Assembly (NCBI RefSeq): GCF_004798905.1
Contig: NZ_SDMO01000001.1
Span: 372,001-436,000, forward strand
Reading direction: 5' to 3'
DNA from: Halomonas borealis
Lineage (GTDB): Bacteria; Pseudomonadota; Gammaproteobacteria; Pseudomonadales; Halomonadaceae
Length of the DNA stretch: 64,000 nt
The position numbers were made by a program, and so were the translations under genes. Of the stretch, positions 1 to 9,413 are shown one piece after another. Position 1 is the stretch's first letter; every line of letters starts with the position of its first letter. Under the pieces are notes generated by a model. It did no database searches and was not told the origin of the DNA. It saw only the letters and a program-made list of their open reading frames with translations.

Positions 1-144
1 TCGGCGAGACAAGGGTCGGGCGACGATTCTTCATGCCACGCCGGCATCGATGCCAACCTGGCAAACACAACAAAACCGCCACTCACCGTATTAGGTGGCA
101 GCGCCTGAAATCGTCACGACATCGATACTGAAGAAGGGAGGCAA

Positions 145-220
145 TGGGGTGGATGATGGGGATCGAACCCACGACCACCGGAGCCACAATCCGGGGCTCT
201 ACCACTGAGCTACATCCACC
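145..220 (-). tRNA. tRNA-His (GTG), copy 1
   Basis: Read on the minus strand the sequence folds as a tRNA with anticodon GTG, a D-arm, a T-loop GTTCGATCC and an encoded CCA at 145-147. The extra 5' G opposite C73, typical of tRNA-His, is at 220. The acceptor stem GTGGATG pairs perfectly with CATCCAC. It is the last gene of a His-His-Arg-Pro cluster. Confidence 0.95.
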
Positions 221-242
221 ACTGCCTGAGGTGCTATCGAAA

Positions 243-318
243 TGGGGTGGATGATGGGGATCGAACCCACGACCACCGGAGCCACAATCCGGGGCTCTAC
301 CACTGAGCTACACCCACC
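243..318 (-). tRNA. tRNA-His (GTG), copy 2
   Basis: Tandem copy of the neighbouring tRNA-His with the same anticodon GTG and encoded CCA. The only difference I see is in the 5' acceptor strand (GTGGGTG instead of GTGGATG), which turns one A-U pair into a G-U wobble. Confidence 0.95.
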
Positions 319-363
319 ATTTCGATATGACTCAACCGAGAGACCGCAAGGTGCCAAACCAGC

Positions 364-440
364 TGGCGCGCCCAGCAGGAATTGAACCTGCAACCTACGG
401 CTTAGAAGGCCGTTGCTCTATCCGGTTGAGCTATGGGCGC
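364..440 (-). tRNA. tRNA-Arg (TCT)
   Basis: 77-nt tRNA on the minus strand. The acceptor stem GCGCCCA pairs with TGGGCGC, the anticodon loop contains TCT, the T-loop is GTTCAATTC and the CCA is encoded at 364-366. It lies between tRNA-Pro and the two tRNA-His genes. Confidence 0.95.
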
Positions 441-508
441 ATTCTACGTTCCCGAGCATCTTACCGCAAGCCATGAATTGAATATTTTTCCATTCAATCA
501 ACAGCTTG

Positions 509-585
509 TGGTCGGGGTGGAGGGATTCGAACCCCCGACATCCTGCTCCCAAAGCAGGCGCGCTACCAAACTGCGCTACACCCCG
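509..585 (-). tRNA. tRNA-Pro (TGG)
   Basis: 77-nt tRNA on the minus strand, beginning CGGGGTG with matching 3' CACCCCG. The anticodon is TGG, the T-loop GTTCGAATC, and the CCA is encoded at 509-511. It is the first gene of the minus-strand tRNA cluster and the closest to its promoter. Confidence 0.95.
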
Positions 586-638
586 CCGGCTCTTGCACGG
601 CCTCGACGCCGCCGCAGGGACCTCGTCGAGCGCTGCGT

Positions 639-666
639 ATTCTACGGAACTCTCCGCTCGCGTCAA
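639..666 (-). promoter_or_regulatory. Sigma-70-type promoter of the tRNA operon
   Basis: On the minus strand a -35 TTGACG (661-666) and a -10 TAGAAT (639-644) are separated by 16 bases, about 50 bp upstream of tRNA-Pro. It is well placed to drive all four tRNA genes. This is a sequence-match prediction only. Confidence 0.65.
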
Positions 667-823
667 GCCACCATCCCTCTTGTTCAGGATGTTAGCCATC
701 GGCTCGCCGCACGATGCCCTTCCCGGCCGCCCCTCCGCCGAGATAGCTTTGCCTGGACGCCGGCGCATGCGAAAATCGCTCCCTCCTTTCCGATCGTCTT
801 CTTTTCACTCAGAGGGAACCTCG

Positions 824-1684
824 ATGTCCGCCCAACTGATCGATGGCAAGTCCGTTGCCGCCCGAGTCCGCCAGCAGGTCGCACGCCAGGTGCAGGCACG
901 TCGCGAAGCCGGCGGACGGGCCCCGGGACTGGCCGTCGTACTGGTGGGGGAGGATGCGGCGTCCGCCGTCTATGTGCGCAACAAGCAGCGCGCCTGCGAA
1001 GAGGCCGGCATCCAGTCGATCAAGCATGAACTGCCCGCCGAGACGGGCCAAGCGGAACTCGAAGCGCTGGTCGACCGGCTCAACGCCGACGACGACGTCG
1101 ATGGCATCCTGGTCCAGCTGCCGCTGCCCGACCACCTGGATTCCCGTCCTATCCTCGAGCGCATCCTGCCGCACAAGGACGTCGACGGCTTTCACCCCTA
1201 CAACCTCGGACGCCTGGCACAGCGCCTGCCACTGCTGCGCCCCTGCACGCCCAAGGGCATCATCACCCTGCTGCAGGATACCGGCGTGGACGTACGCGGC
1301 CTGGACGCCACCGTGGTCGGCGCCTCCAACATCGTCGGCCGCCCCATGGCGCTGGAGCTGATGCTCGCCGGCTGCACCACCACCGTCTGCCACCGATTCA
1401 CCCGCAACCTCGAGGAGCACGTCCGCCGCGCCGAGCTGCTGGTGGTCGCCGTCGGGGCGCCGGGGCTGGTCAAGGGAGAATGGGTGCGTGACGACGCCAT
1501 CGTGATCGATGTCGGCATCAACCGTCAGGACGATGGCCGGCTGATCGGCGACGTGGAGTTCGAACCCGCCGCCGCCCGCGCCAGCCACATCACGCCGGTA
1601 CCCGGAGGCGTGGGCCCGATGACCGTCGCCTCATTGCTCGAGAACACCCTGCTGGCCGCCGAGATGCACGACGGCATGGAGTGA
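824..1684 (+). CDS. folD: Bifunctional methylenetetrahydrofolate dehydrogenase/cyclohydrolase FolD
   Basis: 286 aa cytosolic enzyme that interconverts 5,10-methylene-THF and 10-formyl-THF using NADP. Catalytic Tyr50 and Lys54 (YVRNK) are present, followed by the QLPLP substrate motif near residue 100, an NAD(P)-binding [11 protein letters not shown] segment and the C-terminal PGGVGPMT signature. The length is normal for the family. The ATG at 824 is chosen because AGAGGGA lies just upstream and the protein begins at the usual FolD N-terminus; the longer open frame upstream runs through the tRNA-Pro region. It supplies one-carbon units that PurU, encoded at 46.4-47.3 kb, also handles. Confidence 0.96.
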   Translation: MSAQLIDGKSVAARVRQQVARQVQARREAGGRAPGLAVVLVGEDAASAVYVRNKQRACEEAGIQSIKHELPAETGQAELEALVDRLNADDDVDGILVQLPLPDHLDSRPILERILPHKDVDGFHPYNLGRLAQRLPLLRPCTPKGIITLLQDTGVDVRGLDATVVGASNIVGRPMALELMLAGCTTTVCHRFTRNLEEHVRRAELLVVAVGAPGLVKGEWVRDDAIVIDVGINRQDDGRLIGDVEFEPAAARASHITPVPGGVGPMTVASLLENTLLAAEMHDGME

Positions 1685-1768
1685 GGCGGACCACCCGGCC
1701 CCGTGCACCCGGCGTCGCACTCCGGTAGAATACGCCCCTGACTTTCCACCGACTCGCGAGGCCCATCG

Positions 1769-2242
1769 ATGAGCGACAAGATGAACGTCGAAAGCTTCAA
1801 CCTGGATCACACCAAGGTGAAGGCTCCCTATGTCCGTCTGGCCGACATCAAGACCGGCGAGCACGGCGATCGCATTCACAAGTACGACATGCGTATCTGC
1901 CAGCCCAATCAGGGCCACATGGAGATGCCCGGGCTGCACTCCTTGGAACACCTGATGGCCGAGCACTCGCGCAACCACTCCGACAAGGTCGTCGACATCA
2001 GTCCCATGGGCTGCCAGACCGGCTTCTACGTGGCGATGATCAACCACGACGACTACGACGGTGTGCTCGAGCTGCTCGAAGGCACCCTCAACGACGTGCT
2101 GACCGCCACCGAGGTGCCCGCCTGCAACGAAATGCAGTGCGGCTGGGCCGCCAGCCACAGCCTGGAAGGCGCCCAGTCGATCGCCCGCGGCTTCCTGGCC
2201 AAGCGCGACGAGTGGAGCCAGGTGTTCGGCGACGACGCCTGA
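1769..2242 (+). CDS. luxS: S-ribosylhomocysteine lyase LuxS
   Basis: 157 aa Fe/Zn-dependent lyase that splits S-ribosylhomocysteine into homocysteine and the autoinducer-2 precursor DPD. The metal ligands are visible as HSLEH (His57 and His61) and Cys124 in EMQCGW, and the catalytic cysteine as Cys82 in GCQTGFY. The protein is full length. It lies about 210 bp upstream of mtnN, which makes its substrate, so the pair covers both detoxification steps of the activated methyl cycle. Whether it also serves quorum sensing cannot be told from this window, because no AI-2 receptor gene is here. Confidence 0.97.
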   Translation: MSDKMNVESFNLDHTKVKAPYVRLADIKTGEHGDRIHKYDMRICQPNQGHMEMPGLHSLEHLMAEHSRNHSDKVVDISPMGCQTGFYVAMINHDDYDGVLELLEGTLNDVLTATEVPACNEMQCGWAASHSLEGAQSIARGFLAKRDEWSQVFGDDA

Positions 2243-2452
2243 TCGCCTGCTGCACTTGACCTCCTGGTCGCCGCCGGCGCTCGAGATCTGCATCGAGTCG
2301 CGCCTGAACGTCGGTTCCGGCACCCCGGCGGCGGCCCGCCTGCCCTGCGTTCGCCACGTCAATCCGCGCCGCCTTCCAGCGCGGGTGCGCGAGCCGGCAT
2401 CGCATCCCACTATCGCCCTCCCCTGACGCGCTTTTACGCGGAGAACGGACAC

Positions 2453-3187
2453 ATGAAACGCATCGGCATCATCGGCGCCATGAGCCAGGAGGTCGCCCGG
2501 CTCGCGGCCATGCTCGAGGACCGCGAGACTCGCACCCACGTCGGCTCTACCTTCCATCAGGGCCGGCTGCACGGCGTCGAGGTGGTGATCCTGCAATCCG
2601 GTATCGGCAAGGTCAACGCCGCCATCGGCACCACCCTGCTGATGGACACCTACCAGCCGGAGGCGATCATCAACACCGGCTCCGCCGGCGGCTTCGGCGA
2701 AGGCCTGGAAATCGGCGATGTGGTGGTGTCCAGCGAAGTCCGCCACCACGACGTCGACGCCGTGGTGTTCGGCTACGAGCATGGCCAGGTGCCACAGATG
2801 CCGGCCGCCTACCTGCCCGATGAGCGCCTGGTCACGGTCGCTCGCGAATGCATCGAGGCGATGAACGAGGTCAAGGTCGTCGAGGGGCTGATCGCCACCG
2901 GCGATGCCTTCATGGCCTGCCCGGAACGGGTGGCGCAGACACGCTCGCGCTTCCCCACCATGCTCGCCGCCGAGATGGAGGCCGCGGCCATCGCCCAGAC
3001 CTGCCATCTCTACGGCTGCCCCTTCGTGGTGATCCGCGCGCTGTCGGATATCGCCGGCGGCGGCGACAACCACCTCTCCTTCGACGAGTTCCTGGACCAG
3101 GCCGCCGACCATTCAACCCGCATGGTCACCGCCATGCTGGCCAGGCTTGCCGAGCCCGCGGCCGCCAACGCCCCCGTCGAGGGCTGA
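2453..3187 (+). CDS. mtnN: 5'-methylthioadenosine/S-adenosylhomocysteine nucleosidase
   Basis: 244 aa hydrolase of the PNP/UDP-phosphorylase superfamily (Pfs). It removes adenine from MTA and SAH. The N-terminus MKRIGIIGAMSQEV carries the catalytic Glu13, and the family signatures NTGSAGG, EMEAAA and ALSDIAGG follow in order. The product S-ribosylhomocysteine is the substrate of LuxS just upstream. The start is preceded by GCGGAGAACGGACAC, giving a reasonable ribosome binding site. An esterase gene follows after 4 bp, suggesting co-transcription. Confidence 0.96.
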   Translation: MKRIGIIGAMSQEVARLAAMLEDRETRTHVGSTFHQGRLHGVEVVILQSGIGKVNAAIGTTLLMDTYQPEAIINTGSAGGFGEGLEIGDVVVSSEVRHHDVDAVVFGYEHGQVPQMPAAYLPDERLVTVARECIEAMNEVKVVEGLIATGDAFMACPERVAQTRSRFPTMLAAEMEAAAIAQTCHLYGCPFVVIRALSDIAGGGDNHLSFDEFLDQAADHSTRMVTAMLARLAEPAAANAPVEG

Positions 3188-3191
3188 GAGC

Positions 3192-4112
3192 ATGATCGGG
3201 CGCCGCCTCCGCCTGCTGGGGCTGTCCCTATGCCTGCCCCTGCTGGCCGGGGGCTGCGCCAGCCAACGCAGCACCGATGACGCCCCCGCCAGCACATCGA
3301 GCGCGGCGAAGGACGTCGTCGAAGTGTCCTTCCAGCGCCTCGCCGAACAGACCTACACCCCGACGGACTGGCCGGAGCCTCTCGGCGCACGGGTCTACCT
3401 GCCCGACACGCCGGGGCAGGCCAGGCGCCCGGCGGCGCTGCTGGTTCACGGCGGCGGCTGGCAGCGCCGCAGCCCCGAGGATATGGCGCCGATCGCCAAA
3501 CGCCTGGCCGCTCGTGGCTTCGTGGTCGCCAACATCGGCTACCGCTTCGCCCCTCGATACCGTTTCCCCGCCCAGCTGCATGACCTGCAGGTGGCCATGA
3601 CCTGGCTGCATGATCACGCCGACACCTGGCGCATCGATACCGATCGCATCGCCGGGGTGGGCTACTCGAGCGGGGCCCACCTGGTCAGCCTGCTCGGCGT
3701 ACAGCACACCGGCGCCCCACTGGACACGCCCTATGGCGGCGACCAGACACGGCTAGCCGCGGTCGTCGCCGGCGGCCTGCCGAGCGACCTCACGAAGTTC
3801 GACGATGGTCGGCTGGTGGTGGACTTCATCGGCGGCACCCGGGCCGAGAAGCCCGACGCCTATCGACTGGCCTCCCCGGCCCTCCAGGTGACCCCGGCCA
3901 CGCCACCGCACTTCCTCTTCCATGGCAGCATGGACGGCCTGGTGCCGGTGGATCACGCCACCGACATGTATGCCCGGCTGGCCGACGCCGGCGTGCCCGC
4001 CGAGCTCTATCTGCAGCGGCTACGCAGCCATATCACCGCCTTCCTGACCCGCGACGGCGCCCTGGATGCCGCCCTGGCCTTCCTCGACGAACGGCTCGCG
4101 ACGGGAGAATAA
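3192..4112 (+). CDS. Alpha/beta-hydrolase esterase-like lipoprotein
   Basis: 306 aa. The first 22 residues form a lipoprotein signal peptide (basic start, hydrophobic core, lipobox LAGGC with Cys22), so the mature protein is probably membrane-anchored in the envelope. The rest is an alpha/beta hydrolase of the BD-FAE/carboxylesterase type: oxyanion motif HGGGW, nucleophile elbow GYSSG, then an acidic residue in MDGLVPVDHA and a late His in RSHIT as likely triad members. The ATG at 3192 is chosen because it gives the clean signal peptide and lies 4 bp after mtnN; an in-frame start at 3147 would lie inside mtnN. The substrate is unknown. Confidence 0.85.
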   Translation: MIGRRLRLLGLSLCLPLLAGGCASQRSTDDAPASTSSAAKDVVEVSFQRLAEQTYTPTDWPEPLGARVYLPDTPGQARRPAALLVHGGGWQRRSPEDMAPIAKRLAARGFVVANIGYRFAPRYRFPAQLHDLQVAMTWLHDHADTWRIDTDRIAGVGYSSGAHLVSLLGVQHTGAPLDTPYGGDQTRLAAVVAGGLPSDLTKFDDGRLVVDFIGGTRAEKPDAYRLASPALQVTPATPPHFLFHGSMDGLVPVDHATDMYARLADAGVPAELYLQRLRSHITAFLTRDGALDAALAFLDERLATGE

Positions 4113-4203
4113 GCAACAAGCTGCAGCGTGAGATCGCCCGATGCAAAAGAACCCCCGAAGGCCTCGGCCTTCGGGGGTTCTTGTCGCTCGGTGCTTGTCG
4201 CTA
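4113..4203. repeat. Terminator-bearing intergenic repeat, copy 1
   Basis: This is one of five related elements. The left flank resembles AGCTGCAGCGTGAGATCGCC, the centre is a terminator hairpin, and the right flank is TTGTCGCTCGGTGCTTGTCG. The flanks are conserved among copies although termination does not need them. This copy lies between the convergent esterase and pyrC genes. See the separate finding. Confidence 0.7.
4149..4180. terminator. Bidirectional intrinsic terminator (esterase / pyrC)
   Basis: The arm GAACCCCCGAAGGCC (4149-4163) is exactly complementary to 4166-4180. An A-rich stretch lies on one side and TTCTTG on the other, so it can stop transcription from both convergent genes. 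Confidence 0.8.
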
Positions 4204-5238
4204 GCCGTCGAGCCTCCAGCCCAGCATCTCCCCGGCCTGGAGCGGGACGATCTGCCGACCCTGCGTATAGGGTAGCGTCTCCGGCAGGCGCCAGGGCTCA
4301 CGCACCAGAGTCACGCTCTCGGTGTTGCGCGGCAGGCCGTAGAAGTCGGGGCCATGGTGGCTGGCGAAGCCTTCCAGGCGGTCCAGCGCGCCGGCCTGTT
4401 CGAAGGCCATGGCATACAGCTCCAGGGCCGCCGGGGCGGTATAGGCACCGGCACAGCCACAGGCACTCTCCTTGTCGCCCTGGGCATGCGGGGCGCTGTC
4501 GGTGCCCAGGAAGAACTTGCCGCTGCCGGAGGTGGCGGCCTCGATCAGCGCCTGGCGATGACGCTCGCGCTTGAGGATCGGCAGGCAGTAGTAATGCGGC
4601 TTGATGCCGCCCACCAGCATGCGGTTGCGGTTGAACAACAGATGATGCGCCGTGATGGTGGCCGCCACGTTGCCCGGCGCCTCTGCCACGAAGGTCGCCG
4701 CATCGGCGGTGGTGATGTGCTCGAAGACCACCTTGAGCGACGGATGACGCTCCAGCAACGGCTTCATCACGCGCTCGATGAACACCGCCTCGCGATCGAA
4801 GATATCGATCTCGGCGTCGGTCACCTCGCCGTGAACCAGCAGCGGCATGCCGAGCCGGGCCATGGCGGCGATGGCCGCATCGCAGTTCGCCAGGTCGGTG
4901 ACCCCGGAGTCGGAGTTGGTGGTCGCGCCGGCCGGATACAGCTTGACCGCCTGCACCCGCCCGGAAGCGTGGGCCCGCTCGATCTCCTCGCTCGTGGTCC
5001 GGTCGGTGAGATAGAGCGTCATCAGCGGCTCGAAGTCGAGCCCCTCCGGCACCGCCGCCAGGATGCGCTCGCGATAGGCCAGCGCCTGCTCGGCGGTGGC
5101 CACCGGCGGCGTGAGATTCGGCATGATGATGGCGCGGCCCATCTGCCGGGCGCTGGCGGGCACCACGGCGGACAGCACCGCGCCATCGCGCAGGTGCAGA
5201 TGCCAATCGTCGGGTCGGGTCAGGGTCAAGGAGGTCAC
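4201..5238 (-). CDS. pyrC: Dihydroorotase
   Basis: 345 aa class II (homodimeric) dihydroorotase. It closes carbamoyl-aspartate to dihydroorotate in pyrimidine synthesis. The metal-binding HLH (His13, His15 in [10 protein letters not shown]) and PNLTPP near the N-terminus are family marks, followed by [11 protein letters not shown] with the metal-bridging Lys, the HGEV and FEHITT segments, and LGTDSAPH carrying the catalytic Asp. The length matches the E. coli-type enzyme. It stands alone, convergent with the esterase gene. Confidence 0.96.
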   Translation of the reverse strand: MTSLTLTRPDDWHLHLRDGAVLSAVVPASARQMGRAIIMPNLTPPVATAEQALAYRERILAAVPEGLDFEPLMTLYLTDRTTSEEIERAHASGRVQAVKLYPAGATTNSDSGVTDLANCDAAIAAMARLGMPLLVHGEVTDAEIDIFDREAVFIERVMKPLLERHPSLKVVFEHITTADAATFVAEAPGNVAATITAHHLLFNRNRMLVGGIKPHYYCLPILKRERHRQALIEAATSGSGKFFLGTDSAPHAQGDKESACGCAGAYTAPAALELYAMAFEQAGALDRLEGFASHHGPDFYGLPRNTESVTLVREPWRLPETLPYTQGRQIVPLQAGEMLGWRLDG

Positions 5239-5641
5239 GATCTATCCTGTCTCGGCGATTCCGGGAATGGGCCTCGAAGGCCCGGCATAGGCAGCAGTAT
5301 ACCGGAAGCCGGCCCACTGGCGGGAGGCGATTCCCGCCACCGGCCCTCGATCCTTCCGACACACCATCGCCCGAACGACACCACCCCCTATTGCCGCGCG
5401 ACGGCCGGCGCCTTACGCTTGCCCACCTGCCGATCCATGCGGCGACGAACACGGCTTCGTCAGCCGGCTCCGATGGCGTATCATGGACGCCGATCCTGCC
5501 AGGCCTGTCGAGCATTCGCCGCGCCCCGAGGACGCGCGTCACCTGGCTGCCTGCGTCGGTCCAGGCGGCGGGCGGCATCGGCCGCGAGGCCGCGCGTCAT
5601 AAAGGATCCGCGATACGTCCGACAGATTCCCGGGAGAAAAC
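5239..5641. other. Divergent intergenic region pyrC / membrane protein
   Basis: About 400 bp between the start of pyrC (minus) and the start of the membrane-protein gene (plus). It must contain both promoters, but I see no clear -35/-10 pair, repeat, RNA gene or credible small ORF. A good ribosome binding site (GGGAG) ends it, just upstream of 5642. Confidence 0.5.
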
Positions 5642-6070
5642 ATGCCGAAGGTACGTCACTACGCCGACCTCGTCGCCATCCTGGCCGGCCTGATGTGGCT
5701 GCTGGTCTACTGGTCGGTGAGCTATTCGGTGTACATCGACAACATCGAACCCACCATGGCCGCCTTGCTGATCGCCGGCAGCCTGATCTTGATCAGCCTC
5801 GTGCATCGCCCCATCCGGGTGCTTCTCAGCCGCTACCACGTGCGCAAGCGCCGCACCGAGATGTGGATGCACATCCTCGCCCTGCCCCTCGGCCTGGCCT
5901 TCCTGCTGGCGATTCTCATCGAGCACCTGATCACGCCCGTCAACGGCATCCAGAAGATGCTGCTGTTCAACGTGCTGGCCACCGCCGGCTGGCTGGTGTT
6001 CATCGTGACCCTGGTCCTCAAGCTGCTGATTCACATGCTCAAGGAAAAGTATCAGCGCCAGGACCCGTAG
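5642..6070 (+). CDS. Small integral membrane protein, unknown function
   Basis: 142 aa. Four hydrophobic stretches are visible (roughly residues 8-29, 36-56, 78-99 and 108-130), separated by short loops; a basic loop HVRKRRTEMW follows the second. The C-terminus is short and charged (KEKYQRQDP). I recognise no catalytic motif and no named family. The ATG is supported by GGGAG five bases upstream. It is convergent with the oxidoreductase gene downstream. A four-helix inner-membrane protein is all that can be said. Confidence 0.75.
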   Translation: MPKVRHYADLVAILAGLMWLLVYWSVSYSVYIDNIEPTMAALLIAGSLILISLVHRPIRVLLSRYHVRKRRTEMWMHILALPLGLAFLLAILIEHLITPVNGIQKMLLFNVLATAGWLVFIVTLVLKLLIHMLKEKYQRQDP

Positions 6071-6097
6071 CCGAGTCCCGGCGCGTCACGGGCTCGC

Positions 6098-7339
6098 TCA
6101 GAAGCGCTCGACCCGGAACGGCTGCATGTCGATCGCCGGCGTTTCCCCGACCATCATCTGCGCCAACAGCTCACCGGTGGCCGGCCCCAGGGTGAAGCCC
6201 TGGTGGCCATGCCCGAAGGCACACCACAGGCCCTTCTGCCCCTCGACCGGGCCGATCACCGGCTTCATGTCCGGCGTGCAGGGCCGCGCACCCTTCCAAG
6301 GCTCGGGGTCGAGCCGCTCGCCGAGCGGGTACAACGCCCGCGCCTTGGCCTCGGCGGCCGCCAGCTGAGCGAGATGCGGCGGCGCCTCCAGGCGCTCGAG
6401 CTCGGCGCCGGTGGTCAGGCGAATACCGGCGCGCATCGGCGCCAGCAGATACCCCGTCTCGGCATCCATCACCCAGTGGTTCAGCTGCGCGTCCCCGCGG
6501 CTTGCGTAGTGCATGTGATAACCGCGCTTGGGAAACAGCGGCACCGAGACGCCCAGCCGCGACAGCCACTGGCGTGACCAGGGTCCGAGCGCCAGCACCA
6601 TCGACTCGGCCTGCAGCGTCTGCGAGGCGGTGGTGACACGCCAGCCACCGCTCTCCGCCGACAGCTCCTCGACCTCATCGCGCACGATGCGCCCACCCTC
6701 GCGCTCGAAGGCCTCGGCATAGGCCGAGACCAGCGCGCCGGGATCGGCCACCGTCCAGGGGTCCAGCCAATGCACGGCGCCGGCCAACCCCTCGCCCAGG
6801 CTAGGCTCTTGCGCGGCTAACGCCGCGGCGTCGAGCGCCCGATAGCGCAGCCCGAAGCGCGCCGCGTCTTCCTCGGCCTCGGCCAAGCACGTCTCGAGCC
6901 CGGCCTGGCTGCGATACACCTCGAGCCAACCATCGCGACGTACCAGCGATTCGGCCCCGGCGGCCTCGATCATGGCCCCGTGGGCGTCCAGGCAACGCGC
7001 GATCAACGAGGCGTATTCGGGCACGATCTGCCGATAGCGCGACGGCGCGGAATGCTTCCAGTATTGCCACAGCGAGCCGGCCGACTGCAGCATCGCCAAG
7101 GGACGATAGCGGATATCGACCTGTCGATTGGGCAACACCCGGCACAGCGTGCCGATATCCCGCGGGAAGGGGTAAGGACGAACGGCTTCGCGCTGGATGA
7201 TGCCGGCATTACCGAACGAGGTCTCCTGCCCCGGCGCACGGCGATCCACCAGGGTGACATCGTGCCCTCGACGCGCCAGGTGCCAGGCCACCGCGACCCC
7301 GACCATGCCTGCCCCCAGTACGACCGTACCTGTTGCCAT
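6098..7339 (-). CDS. D-amino-acid dehydrogenase family FAD oxidoreductase (DadA-like)
   Basis: 413 aa flavoprotein of the DAO/DadA family. An N-terminal dinucleotide-binding motif GAGMVGVAVAWHLARRG is followed by FGNAG, typical of DadA. A C-terminal FAD segment reads GLWCAFGHGHQGFTLGPATG. DadA deaminates D-amino acids to 2-oxo acids and feeds electrons to quinones at the inner membrane; that role is inferred from the family. The usual partner, alanine racemase dadX, is not nearby, so the substrate could be another D-amino acid or an N-methyl amino acid. It ends 28 bp from the convergent membrane-protein gene. Confidence 0.85.
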   Translation of the reverse strand: MATGTVVLGAGMVGVAVAWHLARRGHDVTLVDRRAPGQETSFGNAGIIQREAVRPYPFPRDIGTLCRVLPNRQVDIRYRPLAMLQSAGSLWQYWKHSAPSRYRQIVPEYASLIARCLDAHGAMIEAAGAESLVRRDGWLEVYRSQAGLETCLAEAEEDAARFGLRYRALDAAALAAQEPSLGEGLAGAVHWLDPWTVADPGALVSAYAEAFEREGGRIVRDEVEELSAESGGWRVTTASQTLQAESMVLALGPWSRQWLSRLGVSVPLFPKRGYHMHYASRGDAQLNHWVMDAETGYLLAPMRAGIRLTTGAELERLEAPPHLAQLAAAEAKARALYPLGERLDPEPWKGARPCTPDMKPVIGPVEGQKGLWCAFGHGHQGFTLGPATGELLAQMMVGETPAIDMQPFRVERF

Positions 7340-7414
7340 CCCTTGCTCTCCTTTTTCGTCGCCATGTCACCCCATTCCCGCGAAAGGGTGACGGATAAAC
7401 AGGCGCGGCGAGCC

Positions 7415-7870
7415 TCACTCGGCGCCGCGCTCCACCTCGATCCGGGTGCGAATGAAGTCCGCGTGATCGACATACAAGAGCTCGGCCAGACGCCGTATGC
7501 GGTGTTCCTCCAACGGGTCCTTGTCACCATCGATCAACGCCAGCGACCACATCTCGCGGACCAGTTCGACGCGTTCGGCAACGTCGCAGCCATCGCGCAC
7601 CGCGCGCAGGAAACGATGGTGGTCCACCGCCGACTCCGTCTCCTCACAGGCTCGCTGGACCAACGCCTCGGCGTCGGCATCGGACAGCGAGAAACGCTCG
7701 GCGAGCATCACCGACAACCGTGTCAGCTCGACCTCTTCCAGGCGATAATCCGCCCGGATCACCTCACACAGTAACACCGCCGTGGCCAGCGCCTGGCTCG
7801 GCGGGGCCTGTTCCGACGCGGCTTCCGGCGTCATCATGCCCTGAAAGAGCCGTTGTAGGGATTGCATCAT
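7415..7870 (-). CDS. TerB-like (tellurite resistance B domain) protein
   Basis: 151 aa soluble helical protein. Acidic helices such as EVIRADYRLEEVE and a second LALIDGDKDPLEEHRIRRLA match the TerB/DjlA-N fold, in which clustered acidic residues can bind divalent metal. The ATG at 7870 is chosen because GGGAG lies eight bases upstream; an in-frame ATG at 7906 has no such site. TerB domains occur both in stress operons and alone as housekeeping proteins. This one stands alone next to dadA, so no tellurite role should be assumed. Confidence 0.75.
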   Translation of the reverse strand: MMQSLQRLFQGMMTPEAASEQAPPSQALATAVLLCEVIRADYRLEEVELTRLSVMLAERFSLSDADAEALVQRACEETESAVDHHRFLRAVRDGCDVAERVELVREMWSLALIDGDKDPLEEHRIRRLAELLYVDHADFIRTRIEVERGAE

Positions 7871-8017
7871 GGGGACTCCCGAACTGCCTGATATGACACC
7901 CCTCATCGTCGGCCGATCACGATGATCCGCCGACGCCTACACCGCCGTCGAGGCCGAGGGGCACGAGTACCGCTCTGACAACGGCCGCTCAGGCAGCGTT
8001 CCCGATGGCCGCGGCCG

Positions 8018-9358
8018 TCAGGCCTGGCGAATCGATGCCCCGCGCCCCACGGCGTAGTAGAGCAGCCCCGCGGCCTTGACCGCCTCGGGGTCGAAGAGGT
8101 TACGACCATCGACGACCACCGGCAGCGAGAGCTTCGACTTCAGCCAGGCGAAGTCCACGCTACGAAAGCTCTTCCATTCGGTGCAGATCACCAAGGCATC
8201 CGCGCCGTCGACCGCCTCGGTGCGATCTCCCACCAGCTCGAGACCGTCATGTTCCCCGTACAGACGACGGCACTCGCCCATGGCCTCTGGATCATAGGCC
8301 TTCACCCGGGCCCCGGCCGCCCATAAGGCTTCCATGAGCGTACGGCTCGGAGCGTCACGCATGTCATCGGTATTGGGCTTGAAGGCCAGCCCCCACAGGG
8401 CGATGGTCTTGCCATTCAGATCACCATCGAAGGCCCGCGACAGCTTGGTGAACAGGGTCTGCTTCTGGCGTTGGTTGACGGCCTCAACGGCCCCCAGCAG
8501 CTCGGCCGTATAGTCGACGTCGCTGGCGGTCCGCGCCAGGGCCTGGACATCCTTGGGGAAGCAAGAGCCGCCGTAGCCGCAACCGGGGTAGATGAAGTGA
8601 TAGCCGATACGCGGGTCCGAGCCGATGCCACGACGCACCTGCTCCACGTCCGCCCCGAGCCGCTCGGCCAGGTTGGCGATCTCGTTCATGAAGCTGATCT
8701 TGGTGGCCAACATGGCATTGGCGGCATACTTGGTCAGCTCCGCCGCCCGCACATCCATGAACATCAGTTTTTCCTGAAGACGGATATACGGCCCGTAGCA
8801 CTCGTGCATCAGCGCCTTCACCCTGTCGGACTCGGTACCCACGATGATCCGTGCGCCGTGCGTGAAGTCTTCGATCGCCGCGCCTTCCTTGAGGAATTCG
8901 GGATTGGAGCAGACCTCGAAGTCGAGCGAGGCACCACGCTCGGCCAGCACCCCGGCCACGGTTTCATGCACGCGATCGGCGGTGCCCACCGGCACGGTGG
9001 ACTTGTCGACGATGACCTTACTATCGGCCATGTGACGGCCGATGGTCTCGGCCACCGCCAGCACATACTGCAGGTCGGCACTGCCGTCTTCATCCGGCGG
9101 CGTGCCCACGGCGATGAACTGCAGGGTGCCGAAGCCCACCGCCGCGACCGGATCGGTGGTGAAGCGCAGCCGACCCTCGGCCACGTTGGCCTGCACCATC
9201 CCCTCCAGGCCCGGCTCGTAGATGGGCACCTCGCCGGCCTCCAGGCGGGCGACCTTGTCGGCATCCACATCCATGCACAGCACGTCGTGACCCACATCGG
9301 CCAGGCAGGTGCCGGTCACCAGCCCCACATAGCCGGTACCGAATATCGTGATTTTCAT
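8018..9358 (-). CDS. ugd: UDP-glucose 6-dehydrogenase, copy 1
   Basis: 446 aa. It oxidises UDP-glucose to UDP-glucuronate with two NAD in the cytosol, supplying a precursor for surface polysaccharide. The Rossmann motif [20 protein letters not shown] opens the protein, and the catalytic Cys266 sits in [10 protein letters not shown]. The start at 9358 is preferred to the ATG two codons upstream because AGGGAAGG then has normal spacing. The gene is almost base-identical to a second ugd at 25.2-26.6 kb except for the last codons. A UDP-glucuronate epimerase gene lies directly upstream, so the two likely form a UDP-galacturonate pathway. Confidence 0.96.
   Translation of the reverse strand: MKITIFGTGYVGLVTGTCLADVGHDVLCMDVDADKVARLEAGEVPIYEPGLEGMVQANVAEGRLRFTTDPVAAVGFGTLQFIAVGTPPDEDGSADLQYVLAVAETIGRHMADSKVIVDKSTVPVGTADRVHETVAGVLAERGASLDFEVCSNPEFLKEGAAIEDFTHGARIIVGTESDRVKALMHECYGPYIRLQEKLMFMDVRAAELTKYAANAMLATKISFMNEIANLAERLGADVEQVRRGIGSDPRIGYHFIYPGCGYGGSCFPKDVQALARTASDVDYTAELLGAVEAVNQRQKQTLFTKLSRAFDGDLNGKTIALWGLAFKPNTDDMRDAPSRTLMEALWAAGARVKAYDPEAMGECRRLYGEHDGLELVGDRTEAVDGADALVICTEWKSFRSVDFAWLKSKLSLPVVVDGRNLFDPEAVKAAGLLYYAVGRGASIRQA
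8043..9358 (-). repeat. 1.3-kb direct repeat (ugd copy 1)
   Basis: This segment matches 25264-26579 in the same orientation. By eye there are only three base differences, one near the 3' end of the gene (8090) and two within the first eight codons. The identity ends at the start codon on one side and just before the final codons on the other. Confidence 0.9.
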
Positions 9359-9413
9359 GGGCATCCTTCCCTGTTAGCAACGCAGATGAATCGAAGGCGC
9401 AAGCCTCGGACGC

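Noticed and set aside
1631-3112. Minus-strand open frame of 493 codons across luxS and mtnN
   Set aside because: Antisense to two certain enzymes; low-complexity His/Gly/Ala-rich translation typical of shadows.
4354-6195. Long plus-strand open frame (613 codons) opposite pyrC
   Set aside because: It is antisense to the well-supported pyrC and runs through an intergenic region and another gene. Its composition is that of a shadow frame in GC-rich DNA.
7415-7870. Tellurite-resistance operon
   Set aside because: Only a lone TerB-like domain is present, with no terA, terC, terD or terZ genes around it.
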